Below, piece by piece: positions 26,828 through 37,545 of a stretch of DNA of 64,000 nucleotides. The stretch lies in assembly GCA_963802095.1 (NCBI GenBank), contig CAWDHI010000007.1, forward strand, positions 124,001 through 188,000. Reading direction: 5' to 3'. The DNA is from CAVVEQ01 sp963802095. Lineage in GTDB: Bacteria > Chloroflexota > Anaerolineae > Anaerolineales > Anaerolineaceae. Every line of letters begins with the position of its first letter. Positions within the stretch are counted from its first letter, which is position 1. The translations under genes were made by a program, and so were the position numbers. Under the pieces are notes generated by a model, which saw only the letters and a program-made list of their open reading frames with translations, did not search any database and was not told where the DNA came from.

Positions 26828-28646
26828 TTCCCGGTTAAGAAATTCGCGATCATATGATACAGGGATGGATTGATGTTTTCAAAACGATGCGGGTCAACCA
26901 CAAACCCGGCAAGTAATCCGATGAGGATACCGGCTGATCCGAGTACCACCAGGATGATGATTACCATGTACCGCCAACCAGGTGCTCGTTCCAGAAAACC
27001 GAGTGCCCACCACACGTTGATTCCGAGAAGGAGGAAAAGAAGAGAAATAATATCCACAAGGTATCGCATGTTCGCCGCGATGAAGATGGCAATGGAAGCG
27101 AGCATGATCCCCAGTGATCCCAGGATCATTCCCCAAACCCATTTCAGATCAGGGTCGGAGCTATTTTTTCGGGGAGATTTCTCCTTTACCCAAAACCAGA
27201 TAATTTCCATCGGCTTTAAGGATGGGGAGAAAAATAAGCCAGATAATGGGAATGGACACGAAAATACCCGAGATTTGTTTGGCTGCGTATATCCCCGGCG
27301 GCCGCGGAACATACCAAGGCCACATATCATCTTTAATGTAAGGAATATCGACAAATGGGAATTCGCCTGGCAGGATAACAAAAGGTCTCGCCAGGTAATT
27401 ATGCAGATTGGGTATGATGTAATTCACAGGAGGTTATCTGGCCATATTCCTCTGGCATTGCAACCCCGGTCAACTGGTATCGATGACCCGTTTCCAGGAT
27501 GGAACCGAACCTGGTGTAGTTGTACCAGCCGAAACCAAAAGCAGAAAGCAACAGGGGGAGGAAGAGAAAGAGTAATGGCTTGATCCAGGCGGAAGGTTTT
27601 TTCAGGCGGAAAAGAAGGAAAATCGTTATCAGCATGACGAACCAAAAAACCGCCAGGGCGTAATTGGCCCTACTATTCACCGCTGCACCCCAGGCCAGGC
27701 CGGAAAGGAATAACCAGGTGGATTTCCGTTGAGAATCCATCGCGCGGATGGTTGCGTAAAGACCCAGGAGTAAAAAGAATTGTCCTCCGGCAATCGCAGC
27801 CTCGTAAACCATTGCCCGATTTACGATCCAGATTAGCGGGAGGCTGAGCAAAGCTGTTAGAGTGAAAAACCCAGTCGTCCAGGCTGGAGACCGGGGGAAG
27901 TATCTACCCCGCAGCCAATGGAAGGTTACAGAAATTATCACAGCCAAACCGGAGAGGAAAAAGAAAACAAGTTGTTGATCCTCCACAGTGGAAGGATGGA
28001 GCCCCTTCACCGCAGCAGCGAAAAGTGCGGGTACAAAACCCCAGTAAAGGTAATATTTTCCGTTGAAATAAGTGGCATCCCAGATGTAATCAATTCCTTC
28101 TCGGTTGAGATAATCGTATGGATTGGCAAGATTCATGAGTGCTTCCGGCGGTTTTTCCAGCAGGGCGACACTACCACGCAGAAAAGCATTCGCGAGCATG
28201 TCATACGAGTTGGAGTAATCGGTCCAGGCCCACTTTGCACCGGTAATGAACCAAAAGTAGATGAAGATCACCAAAGCAGCAGAGATTACCGCGTAAATCC
28301 AAGGATTTTTATCGAACCATAGGTAGAATTGAGTCCGTCGGTACCACAAAAATGCGGAAGACGACCACCTACCGAATTGCGAATTTGTTAGCATGTGGGA
28401 TTCTTGGTGAAGAAATTTTGAAATCCTACGGATGAATCTCGAGGAGTAGGTGGATTCGGAGAAGGCCAGCCAAAAGGCAAGCCCAAGGCTGCAAATACCG
28501 AGAAAAGCCAGTAGCTTACGGCTGTTTCCCATGACCTCGTTATTATCGAGATGGAGCTGGTAGGCGAAAAAGGCCACGAGAAGTGAAAAACCGCTGAAGA
28601 GAAGTAAAGTAATGGCGGTGACCAGGCGAAATTTCTTGTATCGCAT
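26824..28646 (-). CDS. Large polytopic membrane protein, GT-C-like, split by two frameshifts
   Basis: Three pieces in three frames join to about 606 residues: 28646-27400 (helices at about 5-27, 41-59, 102-124 and more, with TDYSNSYDMLANAFLRG and YDYLNREGIDYIWDATYFNGKYYLYWG). The second is about 27427-27165 (NYIIPNLHNYLARPF, FPFVDIP). The third runs 27175-26824 (four helices, ending FLTGK). The second break is an A-run of one extra base. The large loop with Asp-rich YxxxxG segments resembles sugar-transferring GT-C membrane proteins. Start ATG 28646 has AGGAT upstream. The stop overlaps the next gene's start. Confidence 0.75.
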
Positions 28647-29072
28647 TATTATCCTGACAACACGAACTGAAGAGATTATACCCCGCCCAATTTATGTGCC
28701 ATGAAAAAGCGCCTTCAGGCTGTAAATAATGAATATGAAAAATCCAGTTAAATAAAACAAATTTTGTTGGCTCATCCGTAGTAATTCCTTCCCCATCAGA
28801 ATGAGATGCCGGGAAGATCGATCACGGGTACCAAACTGAATAATAATTTTGAAAGTAATCCCAATATTCTTGATGAAATGTTTGGGAGTAGAATAAACAA
28901 GCTGAATGGAACACCACGGGAAAAGAGTTGCCAGGGAAAAACTCCAGCAAGAAACCCAAAATATCTGTGTTTCAGCCACTACCAGTGATATCAACTGGAT
29001 CAAATTCGATTCACGCGATAAGGTTTCGTAAAATGAATGTTTATTCACCAATCCGGAATCACGGGTGATCTC
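28647..29072. other. Non-coding spacer between divergent membrane-protein genes
   Basis: AT-rich. One 119-codon ORF on the minus strand (29051-28692) has two hydrophobic stretches, but its start is a GTG without a Shine-Dalgarno and no family is recognisable. It may be a remnant. Otherwise nothing is seen except likely divergent promoters. Confidence 0.4.
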
Positions 29073-31717
29073 TTGAAAAAGAGAATCGTCCTCCTCCTGG
29101 TCACTTTTCTATTATCCGCTTGTGCACCAACTCCCGTTGGGGTAACGAAACCACACAATGTGTATTACGCCGGGGGAGAATCCGAGGTAAAAACCGCCCT
29201 CTCGCTGGCAGGATACACACTGCTGACAGACCCAAGCGCAGCGGAAGTGTTCATCCTGAACGGGGAGATTCCGGATGCGGCAGCCATCGCAGACCGCGTA
29301 AGAGCCGGGGCGGGACTGGTACTTGGTGCTTGGAGATAAGATAAACCAGGAGGATGTTCAAACTTTGCTTGGGGTACCCGTGAAGGTTGACCAAGCAAGA
29401 GGATGCTCTCAGCTTGATCGAAGGAACAAAATCTAAAAGTCTGAGGGAAAAACTTGCCGATTCCTTTCGCAGCAGGAATTTTCTCGACCTTTTCCGAACG
29501 GAAGATACCAGAGATCTTCTTCTAAAAGAAATTGTGTGGAACGGTGCTCCGCAGGTGCGGGAACGGTATTTTGTGGAGGGCATAAAACAGCACGCTAACC
29601 TGCTTGTGAAGGGTTATGAAAAACAGGAAGGCGTGTTGTGGGAAATCCCAGCCGGTATCACTTCCCCTAAATCAGGGGGGATCTACATTTTTTCCTCCTG
29701 GCTTTCCGGCTCGGCGAACCCGCAGATTCAGGAATGGGGGTACTTCAACTACCTGATCTATTCGCTTACAGAGCGGGCAGCTGGTGGGACGCCTCTCTCC
29801 TTCGCAGATTACCCGTCTTCGCCGGTACCGCATCGGCAGGACCGCTCCACGATCCTCATCTTTCTTGCCATTGAGCTTGTATTATTTTTTGGTGCCTTCG
29901 TTTTGGTCCGGCGTTGGAGCAAGAAACACCCGGAAGCACTTGATTCGATTGTCGCAGATAGGGGAAAGTTCCGAGCGAATGAGGCTTCCACCGACTGGGA
30001 GAAGGTTGGTTTCCATAGACCGCTCTCCGGGCTGTTGGTGGGAATGGGAATCGGCGTTCTACTATTCATCCCTTTGATCGCATATCAGGACCTTATCCTG
30101 CCGCAGTTTATCCTTCCTTCCGCCCAAGCATTGGGAATGTGGGGCCGAATAACGGAGATATTCGCGTTCATTTGGGTGATTCTTGATGCAGGCACCTCCA
30201 CTGCTGCAATGAAATTCCTAAGCCAGCATCGGGTGGAGGACCCGAGGCGAGGTTTTAAGTATGTCCAGGTATATGTCTGGTGGCAGGCACTCTCCGGTGC
30301 AGTGCAGGTGGCAATCGTGGTGATGGCAACGAGTCTTGGGATCGTACGCACACCATTTGCGCTGTTTGCCTGGAGTATTGTGGTTCACACGCTAATACAG
30401 ATACCCGGGTTCTACGGTGTCTTCCGCACCACCCTCAATGGCTTGCAGCGAAACGATTACGCCCGCTATCTGGATGCCGCCTGGGCGATCGTTTGGCCGG
30501 TGGTCACGCAACTTGCGCTGGTACCCATTTTCTACGCTTGGGGGAAAGCTAACCCGGCTATGGGCGCTTCGATGGGCGGTTTGCTGGGTCTTGGCGCAGC
30601 AGCCTATGCGGTCGAACTGTGTAATTTTTTCTTGGGGTTTTGGTTGTATAAACGGATTGGCTACAAAGCCAGCATTCTCTTTATGGCACATTTTGATTGG
30701 GGGATCATCAAAGAGTCTTTTTCGTTCGGTTTCTTCGAGATGCTGGGAGGCCTGGTTGTAGCTTTTGGGAGCGCACTGGTGATTCTGGTAACTTCAAACG
30801 GCTTGGTGAATTATGGGGAGATTTGGGGAAATTGGATTATCGCTGGAAACTTCCTGCTGGCTTTCACTGTATCCACGAACCTTTTCGACGGGATTATGCC
30901 AGCCATATCGGAGGCACTCTCCAGTGGTTATAAGAAATTGAGCCAGTATTACAGCGTTCAATCTTATAAATGGGGGGCAATCACCAGCGCAGCATTAGGG
31001 GCGGTGTTGTTGGTGGTAGCCCCGAAATTTATTCTGGGCTCATCCGGTCCGGAGTACCAGAGGGCGGCAAATCTGGCTATTCCTCTGACAATTTTCGGAG
31101 CTATCCAGTTTCTTGGATGGCTGGGCGATGCGATCTTTTTAGGTTCCAACAAACCAAAAATCAGAGCGCTGATGGCCTTAATAGAACAGGTCATTCGTAT
31201 AGGATTGATCCTCATCCTGCTCGAAAAATTCCAGATCATTGCTCTCGTGATTGCTTATTTTATCGGGATTCTGGTACGCGGGATCGTTTCGTACTTTGTG
31301 GCAGACAGGTATTGTTTTCCCCAGAAGATCTATTTCTGGCAGTCTCTGGCTGCTCCCATCCTTGGGGCGGGGATGCATTATCTTTTTCTGAGCCTGATCG
31401 CGCGTTTCGTGTGGCAGGGTGAATTCATCTCCAGCATTGCGTTGATCTTCATCGGCTTGGTACCAGCGATGCCATTCTTCTTCTTCTTTTACGCGCTCGT
31501 TGGTGGCTGGGATGATGCCGGATTGGCAGAAATCGATGAAGCCAGCAAAATGACCGGATTCCTTCACTGGATTGTGATGGTCATCTTTACCTACCCGAGC
31601 CGGTGGGGAGCGAAGCTGAGCCCGCTTCATGGTCGCTTCCCGATCAAGATGCGCCCTCTGGCAATGGAAGAAGCCAGACTGCTGACCGAGGAGCGGGTGA
31701 AACTGGTCCAAAGTTAA
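29073..31717 (+). CDS. Lipoprotein-signal / GATase-like domain fused to Wzx/MATE-like flippase, with two frameshifts
   Basis: A TTG at 29073 opens LKKRIVLLLVTFLLSACAPTP, a lipoprotein signal. An extracytoplasmic alpha/beta region follows (YYAGGESEVKTALSLAGY, then AGAGLVL; about 60-240) resembling class-I glutamine-amidotransferase-like periplasmic domains. One-base changes near 29324 (GG) and 29392 (AA) join it to the long frame. A helix at about 265-285 leads to about 12 helices of a polysaccharide flippase-like protein, with VLDAGTSTAAMKFL as its helix 2 signature and a charged cytoplasmic tail. Joined length is about 880. It probably moves lipid-linked glycans across the membrane; the upstream GT-C genes fit. 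Confidence 0.72.
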
Positions 31718-31797
31718 TCCGCAAGGAAATAACCCCTGAAGATTTGAAGTGTTATTTCACCGCTTTGGATAAAAATAATAAGAATAGGACACATAAA

Positions 31798-32986
31798 ATG
31801 CCCGACCTCCAATTGCGACAACTATATGGGGAAGAATTCATCGATAATTTTTTACGAACTGGCGTCCTATTCATTTCACCCCTCTCTGCCCTTGACGAAC
31901 AAAGAGGAGTGGAAGAAATGGGTCAGCACCCGGTTGGATTCCACCTGCCTGGCGCTTTTTGAAGGCAACCGCCCTCTCGTCTGCATCCAATCCACCCCCA
32001 TGGCGCAAAACGTGCGGGGAGAGATCTTTTTGATGTCCGCGTTCTGGGGATTGGCAGCTGCGCCGGATATCCGCCGAAAGGGGTACGCACGCCGGGTATT
32101 CACGGCATTACTTGAAGCCGGGCAGAAGGACGGGCATGCATTTTCAAGTCTTTACCCATTTCGCGAATCTTTTTATGAACGTCTTGGTTACTGCACCTTC
32201 CCCTCCCCAAAACTCGCCAGGCTTTCGACAGATTCTCTTGCGCCAATATTAAAATATCAACCTGGCGGTGAAATCCAACTGGTGCAGATCGATCAGGGTT
32301 TGGAGGATTACCGGGGTTTTATGAAAAGGCGCCTTGGCAGGATTCACGGAATGGCTTTTTATGATAAACCCGATGCCATTTCTGAAAATTTACGCAACCA
32401 ATGGCTGGCAGAGGCCAGGTTCAATGGTCGCCTGCAAGGGATCATGTTATACGAAATCCAGGGAACCGATGACGACCAGGGAAAATTCCAGTTCAGCGTC
32501 AGCCGGTTGGATTATGAAACGAGCGAGGCAAAATACCAGCTTTTGCAGTGGATCGCGCTGCATATCGATCAGGCCGACCGGGCATTGATCCTCCTGCCAC
32601 CAGATGAACGACCGGAAACCTGGCTTTCTGATACTAAGGTAAAGACCGAGTTGTATAACCCCCCCATGGGAAGGATCTTGGATATCAGCCGGATCAATGG
32701 CTTGAATGTGGGATCGGGAAGATTCAGCGCGGTAATTAATGATCCAACCTGCCCCTGGAATGAGGGAGGGTGGCGGTTTGATTCGATTGACGGAAAGCTT
32801 CGGGTTGAGAGGGATGTGAATGCGAGCGACAATTTGAGTATCCAGGGCTTGACTGCCCTGGTGTTAGGCAGCCATGATCCCCGCGACTTTGCCTGCCGTG
32901 GCTGGGGTGAGCTTTCTCCCGACTCCATGGAACAGGCAACCCGCATGTTTCCTCCAACAGCCCCATTTCTGGATGAAATGTTCTAG
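31798..32986 (+). CDS. Eis-family GNAT N-acetyltransferase, one frameshift
   Basis: From ATG 31798 (AGGACA upstream) the frame reads MPDLQLRQLYGEEFIDNF. Removing one T of the six at 31848-31853 continues as YELASYSFHPSLPL and onward to 32986, giving about 395 residues. The acetyl-CoA loop AAAPDIRRKGYARRVFTALL is intact, followed by SSLYPFRESFYERLGYCTFP, typical of Eis. The C-terminal sterol-carrier-like domain ends FLDEMF. Eis proteins acetylate amines on aminoglycosides or peptides; the substrate here is unknown. Confidence 0.87.
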
Positions 32987-33085
32987 CGGACAGATTCATC
33001 TCCAGAAAAATTATTAGATAATTGGATAACGCTGGTGGCTTACGTTGCGGGAAATTGATCAAACCGAAAACACGGAGGCAATAGA

Positions 33086-34276
33086 ATGACCAATAAAACA
33101 TCCAAGATCGTGGAAGTTACCACCTGGCTGGAGAGGGTGCGTTACTTATCCGAGGAGATCGGCCCGCGCGGACCTACTGGAGAGGGGGAGCAGAAAGGCG
33201 CGGAATATGCCCGTTCGGAATTCGCCAAACTGGGGCTGACCCCGGTATGGGAGACCTTCAAGAGCGCGCGCTCGATCTTCCAGCCACACCTGATTGGCAG
33301 CCTTGGTATGCTGATCGCGTTCATCATTTATCCCTTGGGCGGAACCACCACCGCCATTATCGCCGCGCTGCTCAGCATCCTGGTGCTGGTGACGGAACTG
33401 ATGGAGCTTGGTTTTCAAAACAACCTCTACCGCTTGATCCTGCCCAAAGGGGAGAGCCAAAACGTGCACGCGGTGATCCCGCCTGCCGGGGAGCACACCG
33501 GCGACCTGGTGATCGTCGGTCATTTGGATAGCCAGCGCACACCGTTCATCTTCCGAACACCGAAGCATGTGAAATTCTACGATAACTTCGTCACCCTTGT
33601 TTTCATCACCTTCATCCTGCAAGTGATGATTTATTCGCTTTCCATCTTTTTTCCCTGGTCCTGGGCATGGTCCGCCAGCATCCCAACCGCCATCTGTGCC
33701 ACGCTGCTCGCGGCGATCTGCGTCGAGGCGGATTCCACCCCTTTCACCGCTGGGGCAAACGATAACGCCACCGCAGCGGGCATGGTGCTGACCCTGGCGG
33801 AGCAATTCGCAACGAAACCGCTGGAGCACACGAGGGTGTGGGCAATCTGCACCGGCTGCGAAGAAGTGCAGCATTATGGGATGATCGATTTCTACCGTCG
33901 GCATCTCGCGGAATTGAAAAACCCAAAAGCGCTGGTTTTCGAAATGCTCGGATGCGCCGGCCCCGCCTGGCTGACAAAGGAAGGTATTATCGTACCTTTC
34001 AAAGCAGACCCGGAATTGGTGAAGATTGTGGAACAACTGGCAGAAGATCACCCGGTGTGGGGTGCTTACCCGGCCAAGATCAGCGGCGGGAACAGCGAAA
34101 TGGCGGATGCCATCCGCAACAAGATTCCGGCCATTGCACTTTTCGGTATGAACCGCGAGGGGGTGGCACCCTACTGGCACCAGAGGGCAGATACCTTCGA
34201 CAAGATGGATGTGGATGTGATGGAACGAACCTGGGAATTCACCAATGCACTGATCCACAGAATCGATCTTCCCTGA
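33086..34276 (+). CDS. M28-family zinc metallopeptidase with membrane segments inserted
   Basis: 396 residues. Metal ligands are visible: His146 (VGHLDSQ), Asp226 (AGANDNATAAG), Glu259/260 (TGCEEVQHYG, base and ligand) and the last His in YWHQRADTFDKMD. Two hydrophobic hairpins interrupt the fold, at about 67-105 and 168-213. The second falls between the His and Asp ligands, so the active site should lie close to the membrane. It presumably removes amino acids from peptides. A downstream TMEM175-like gene begins 40 nt later. Start ATG 33086 has a weak GGAGGC upstream. Confidence 0.88.
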   Translation: MTNKTSKIVEVTTWLERVRYLSEEIGPRGPTGEGEQKGAEYARSEFAKLGLTPVWETFKSARSIFQPHLIGSLGMLIAFIIYPLGGTTTAIIAALLSILVLVTELMELGFQNNLYRLILPKGESQNVHAVIPPAGEHTGDLVIVGHLDSQRTPFIFRTPKHVKFYDNFVTLVFITFILQVMIYSLSIFFPWSWAWSASIPTAICATLLAAICVEADSTPFTAGANDNATAAGMVLTLAEQFATKPLEHTRVWAICTGCEEVQHYGMIDFYRRHLAELKNPKALVFEMLGCAGPAWLTKEGIIVPFKADPELVKIVEQLAEDHPVWGAYPAKISGGNSEMADAIRNKIPAIALFGMNREGVAPYWHQRADTFDKMDVDVMERTWEFTNALIHRIDLP

Positions 34277-34316
34277 CTGCTGCGGGTGGAACTGATGGGT
34301 GGGAAAGGACGGGATG

Positions 34317-34970
34317 ATGGAAGTTGATGAGGACCGTAAAACGGGCGGGCAAAAAGAAGCATTAACGGGGGAGAACAGTATAAAGGGTTACGGGCTGGAG
34401 CGGTTGATATTCTTCAGCGACGGGGTGTTTGCCATTGCAATCACCCTGCTGGCGCTGGATTTACGCCTGCCCGAAGGTGCGGGGATGTTATCCCCGCTGG
34501 AGCTGGCCGCATCCCTCGGGACGATGTGGCAGAAATACCTGGCGTACGTAATCAGTTTCCTGGCCATCGGCTCCTTCTGGATCTCCCACCACCGTAAATT
34601 CCGCTACGTGGTTGGGCATAACCGCTCGTTGCTGGTGCTCAACCTGTTGTTCTTGATGGTGATCGCGTTCATCCCCTTTCCCACCTCGCTCATCAGCGTC
34701 TCCAGCGATGCTTATGTAACGATCTTCTACGCAGCCACGATGGTTGCCGGTTCGATCTTGATGACGGTTGTATGGGCATATGCCTCGGCGAAGCATCGGC
34801 TGATCGAACCCGGGTTGAGCAAAAAGGTGATTCGTTCTGAAACCATTTTGCCACTTATCACAGGAGGGATCTTCCTGGTCTCAATAGGCATCGCTTTCAT
34901 CGATCCGGACCTTGCCAAGCTTTCCTGGGTCCTTGTCCTGCTGGTTTCCCTGCTTGCGCACCGGAATTAG
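34317..34970 (+). CDS. TMEM175-family (DUF1211) ion channel
   Basis: About 217 residues. The family signature LERLIFFSDGVFAIAITLLALDLRLPE is in the first helix, and five further hydrophobic helices follow, as in bacterial TMEM175 potassium channels with one six-helix repeat. The ATG at 34317 sits 7 nt after AAGGA (34305-34309); ATG 34314 and GTG 34299 are alternatives. It should let K+ leave or enter the cell; the physiological role in bacteria is unclear. Confidence 0.88.
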   Translation: MEVDEDRKTGGQKEALTGENSIKGYGLERLIFFSDGVFAIAITLLALDLRLPEGAGMLSPLELAASLGTMWQKYLAYVISFLAIGSFWISHHRKFRYVVGHNRSLLVLNLLFLMVIAFIPFPTSLISVSSDAYVTIFYAATMVAGSILMTVVWAYASAKHRLIEPGLSKKVIRSETILPLITGGIFLVSIGIAFIDPDLAKLSWVLVLLVSLLAHRN

Positions 34971-34996
34971 AACCAGGTTTGATCTAAAGGGTCTTC

Positions 34997-36034
34997 ATGG
35001 AAAAGAACCAGAGCGGAAGGTTGTATAAAAAACTCCAGGTTACTTCAATTCTGTTCGGTGTTTTTGGGTTGGCTGCATTTCTGGCCAGTAAATTCGCGAA
35101 CGGCAGATTGATCGTGATCCTCACGGTCGCAGGCCTTGTTGGGTTCCTGGTCACTGCCGCAGTCCTGGCGGTCAAGATCAAGCACTTTTGGAAGGCATTG
35201 GGTGTGTTGGCGTTGGATCTGTTCCTGGCAGTAATTGGAGCATACCTGTTGATGTTTTTCATCCTCCTCTTTTTTCAGGATACCATCGCAGACCGAACCA
35301 GCACGTTTTTCCAGCCCAGCACTCTTACGGCGGAAGCAGCAAAGGAAGTTGCGAACGTAAATGTGGAAGCCCTCAGCATCACTGCTCCAGATGGCGTGGA
35401 GCTGAACGGCTGGTTGGTGGATAACGCGGATGCGGACCCATCGCCGCTAATGATTATTTTTAATGGCAGCGGTTCGGAATCCTCGGGATTGATCCCCTAT
35501 GTCAAGAATCTTGCGGGATGGAAGGTAGCGCTGGTTAATTATCGCGGGTTTGGTACAAGCGAGGGCACACCGGGCAGGCAGAAGGCACTGGATGATGCTC
35601 TTGTGGTTTTTGATGCCCTCTCCGCGAGGGCGGATATCGACCCTGGGCGAACCGTGAGCATGGGTTACAGCCTGGGAACTGGTGTGGCTGCCTATCTCTC
35701 CGCCCAGCGCGCAACTGCTGGCACGATCCTGGTGGCACCATATGATAAGTTGACGCTGATCGGATTCAAACGATCACCCGCATACGCACCGTTTGCCGGG
35801 ATCATGCGCCCCTTCTTCGATTCTGCTGCGCTCGCACCAGGGATCAAAACCCCGCTCCTCGTCCTAATGGGCAGCTTGGATACGAACGTCCCACCTGAAC
35901 TTTCCAGGCGGCTGGCGGAATTTTGGGGCGGGGATGCAAAGGTTGTGGAATTCCCAGGTGAGGATCACGGGCTGTTGTTTCATCAAAACCACAGCTGGGA
36001 CAAGATCTCTGAATTCCTAAATTCAATTCCCTGA
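34997..36034 (+). CDS. Membrane-anchored alpha/beta hydrolase (BEM46-like)
   Basis: 345 residues. Three hydrophobic helices (about 18-31, 36-58 and 66-92) precede a hydrolase domain from about residue 115. The domain has NYRGFGTSEGTPG, the nucleophile elbow GYSLG, LMGSLDTNVPPE (Asp) and FPGEDHGLLFH (His). The layout resembles BEM46/FSH-like and Chloroflexi hydrolases anchored by the N-terminus. Substrate unknown. It starts 26 nt after the TMEM175 gene and may be in one transcript with it. Confidence 0.85.
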   Translation: MEKNQSGRLYKKLQVTSILFGVFGLAAFLASKFANGRLIVILTVAGLVGFLVTAAVLAVKIKHFWKALGVLALDLFLAVIGAYLLMFFILLFFQDTIADRTSTFFQPSTLTAEAAKEVANVNVEALSITAPDGVELNGWLVDNADADPSPLMIIFNGSGSESSGLIPYVKNLAGWKVALVNYRGFGTSEGTPGRQKALDDALVVFDALSARADIDPGRTVSMGYSLGTGVAAYLSAQRATAGTILVAPYDKLTLIGFKRSPAYAPFAGIMRPFFDSAALAPGIKTPLLVLMGSLDTNVPPELSRRLAEFWGGDAKVVEFPGEDHGLLFHQNHSWDKISEFLNSIP

Positions 36035-36093
36035 TGTAAGATTAATATTAAGAAGTATCTTTCCATACAACTTACTTTTTTAGGAGGGTTTCC

Positions 36094-36602
36094 ATGTCTC
36101 AAAAGATTCTTGTTGCCTATGCCACCAAATGCGGGTCCACCCGCGAGATCGCGGAGTTCATGACCAAAACACTGCAAGATAAAGGTATATATGCAGATCT
36201 TGGTGAGATGAAAAATGTTAAATCGGTGAAGGAATACAACGGGTTGATATTGGTGCGCCCATGTATATGTTCCGGATCATTGGGGATGCCCATACCTTCT
36301 TAAAAAAGCAAAAGAAATATATTGAAAATATGCCTACCGCTTTTTTCTCCCTTGGACCTACACAGGAGAAAGAGGAGGATTGGAAGAATGTATGGGGGAA
36401 TTTTGAAAAAGAATTATCAAAGCACTCTTGGTTCCAGCCAATAGCAAAAGAGGTTTTCGGAGGAAAGTTAGACTCCAGTAAATTGGTCTTCCCCTATAAC
36501 CTCCTCCCCGGGAAGGATCAGCTTCCACAGGGCGATATCCGCGATTGGGAGAAGATAAAAACATGGACGGAAATCTGCCTGCGAAGTTCTTCTGACCTCT
36601 GA
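36094..36602 (+). CDS. Flavodoxin-domain protein (HemG-like), one frameshift
   Basis: MSQKILVAYATKCGSTREIAEFM opens a flavodoxin fold with the FMN phosphate loop TKCGSTRE (about 11-18). One G must be added near 36254 to read ILGAPMYMFRIIGDAHTF, which joins the second half (FFSLGP and PQGDIRDWEKIKTW). Full length is about 168 residues. The family includes HemG-like protoporphyrinogen oxidases and general flavodoxin-like reductases; which one is not decided. AGGAGGG 7 nt upstream fixes the start. Its stop is followed at 36604 by the next gene without a gap. Confidence 0.85.
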
Positions 36603-36603
36603 A

Positions 36604-37545
36604 ATGAAGTCAGGTCATTATTTCATACTGGTAATCGCTACCGGTTTCATTTTCTTTTATTTCTCCGAGCAACTTTTCTGGGCACGTCCCCGACCAGGCG
36701 ATTCCCCCGGCGGCTGGCTGGCAACCTGGATGGCGTATTCCGCGCTGGCGTTCATCTTCCTGGTAATTTTGAACCATTTCAGGGTGAGCAGTATCTGGGT
36801 GGTATTCCTGGCAGGGGCAGCCTTTGGTTGGATTACGGAGGGGGTTGTGGTCCAGACCACTTATGAGTCGCTCCCCCTTTCGATCTCCTTCACTGGGCTG
36901 GCCTGGCATGCACTCATCACGGTCTTGTGGGCTGGTATGCGATACGAAAAACCCTGCATTCGAACAATCGACTGGCGACGCTGAAAATTCGCCACAACAA
37001 TTGGGCTGTGTTATGGACTTTGGGCGATCAGTTGGTGGGGGGAACCGGATGGGGGGGTATCCACAATTCAGGAATTTGCGGAATTCTCAGTTATTGGGAC
37101 GATCCTTGTCATCTTTGCTTACCGAATGTCGGATTGGAGCTCTTCTGCAACATTCAAACCAAACCGCTGGTCCATCGGGATCATCGGCGGATTGGCTTTG
37201 CTCTATTTCTTATTCATAACCATACCTACCCAGCCGTTGGCTGCCTTCATCCTGCCGGTATTGCTGGGTATGGTTTATTTGGGATTACGCTGGAATCGGC
37301 AATCAGAGCCGGAGGGATCAATGCTTGAATCATTTGAAGGCAACGTGCCGCCCTGGAAGTACGTCTGTCTGCTGGCCATACCGGGATGTGCAGTAGCGGT
37401 ATACGCTCTAGCCACATTCCTGGATCTCCAATGGCGGACGAACTGGGTGCTTTACTTGATAACCACGCCTGCAGGATTTATCCTGTTTGGCTTGAGTCTT
37501 ATTAAGACTTGGCAGATTCAATCTGGAAACCCAACCCCTAGATAA
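36604..37545 (+). CDS. Polytopic membrane protein, split by about two frameshifts
   Basis: The first frame (36604-36984) has four membrane helices and RPRPGDSPGGWLATWMAY. The second fragment gives GWYAIRKTLHSNNRLATLKI. From about 37000 the third frame continues IGLCYGLWAISWWGEPDGG, then AEFSVIGTILVIFAY, and ends in four more helices at 37545. Joined, it is about 313 residues with about eight helices. Function unknown. It overlaps the end of the oppositely oriented carD by 8 nt and its ATG is 1 nt past the flavodoxin stop. Confidence 0.72.

Noticed and set aside
28692..29051. 119-codon ORF on the minus strand
   Set aside because: GTG start without a Shine-Dalgarno, odd composition and no recognisable family; kept only as a remark in the spacer entry.
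29320..29400. Programmed ribosomal frameshifting in the flippase fusion
   Set aside because: No slippery heptamer or downstream structure is evident, and two separate shifts of the homopolymer kind seen elsewhere explain it better.
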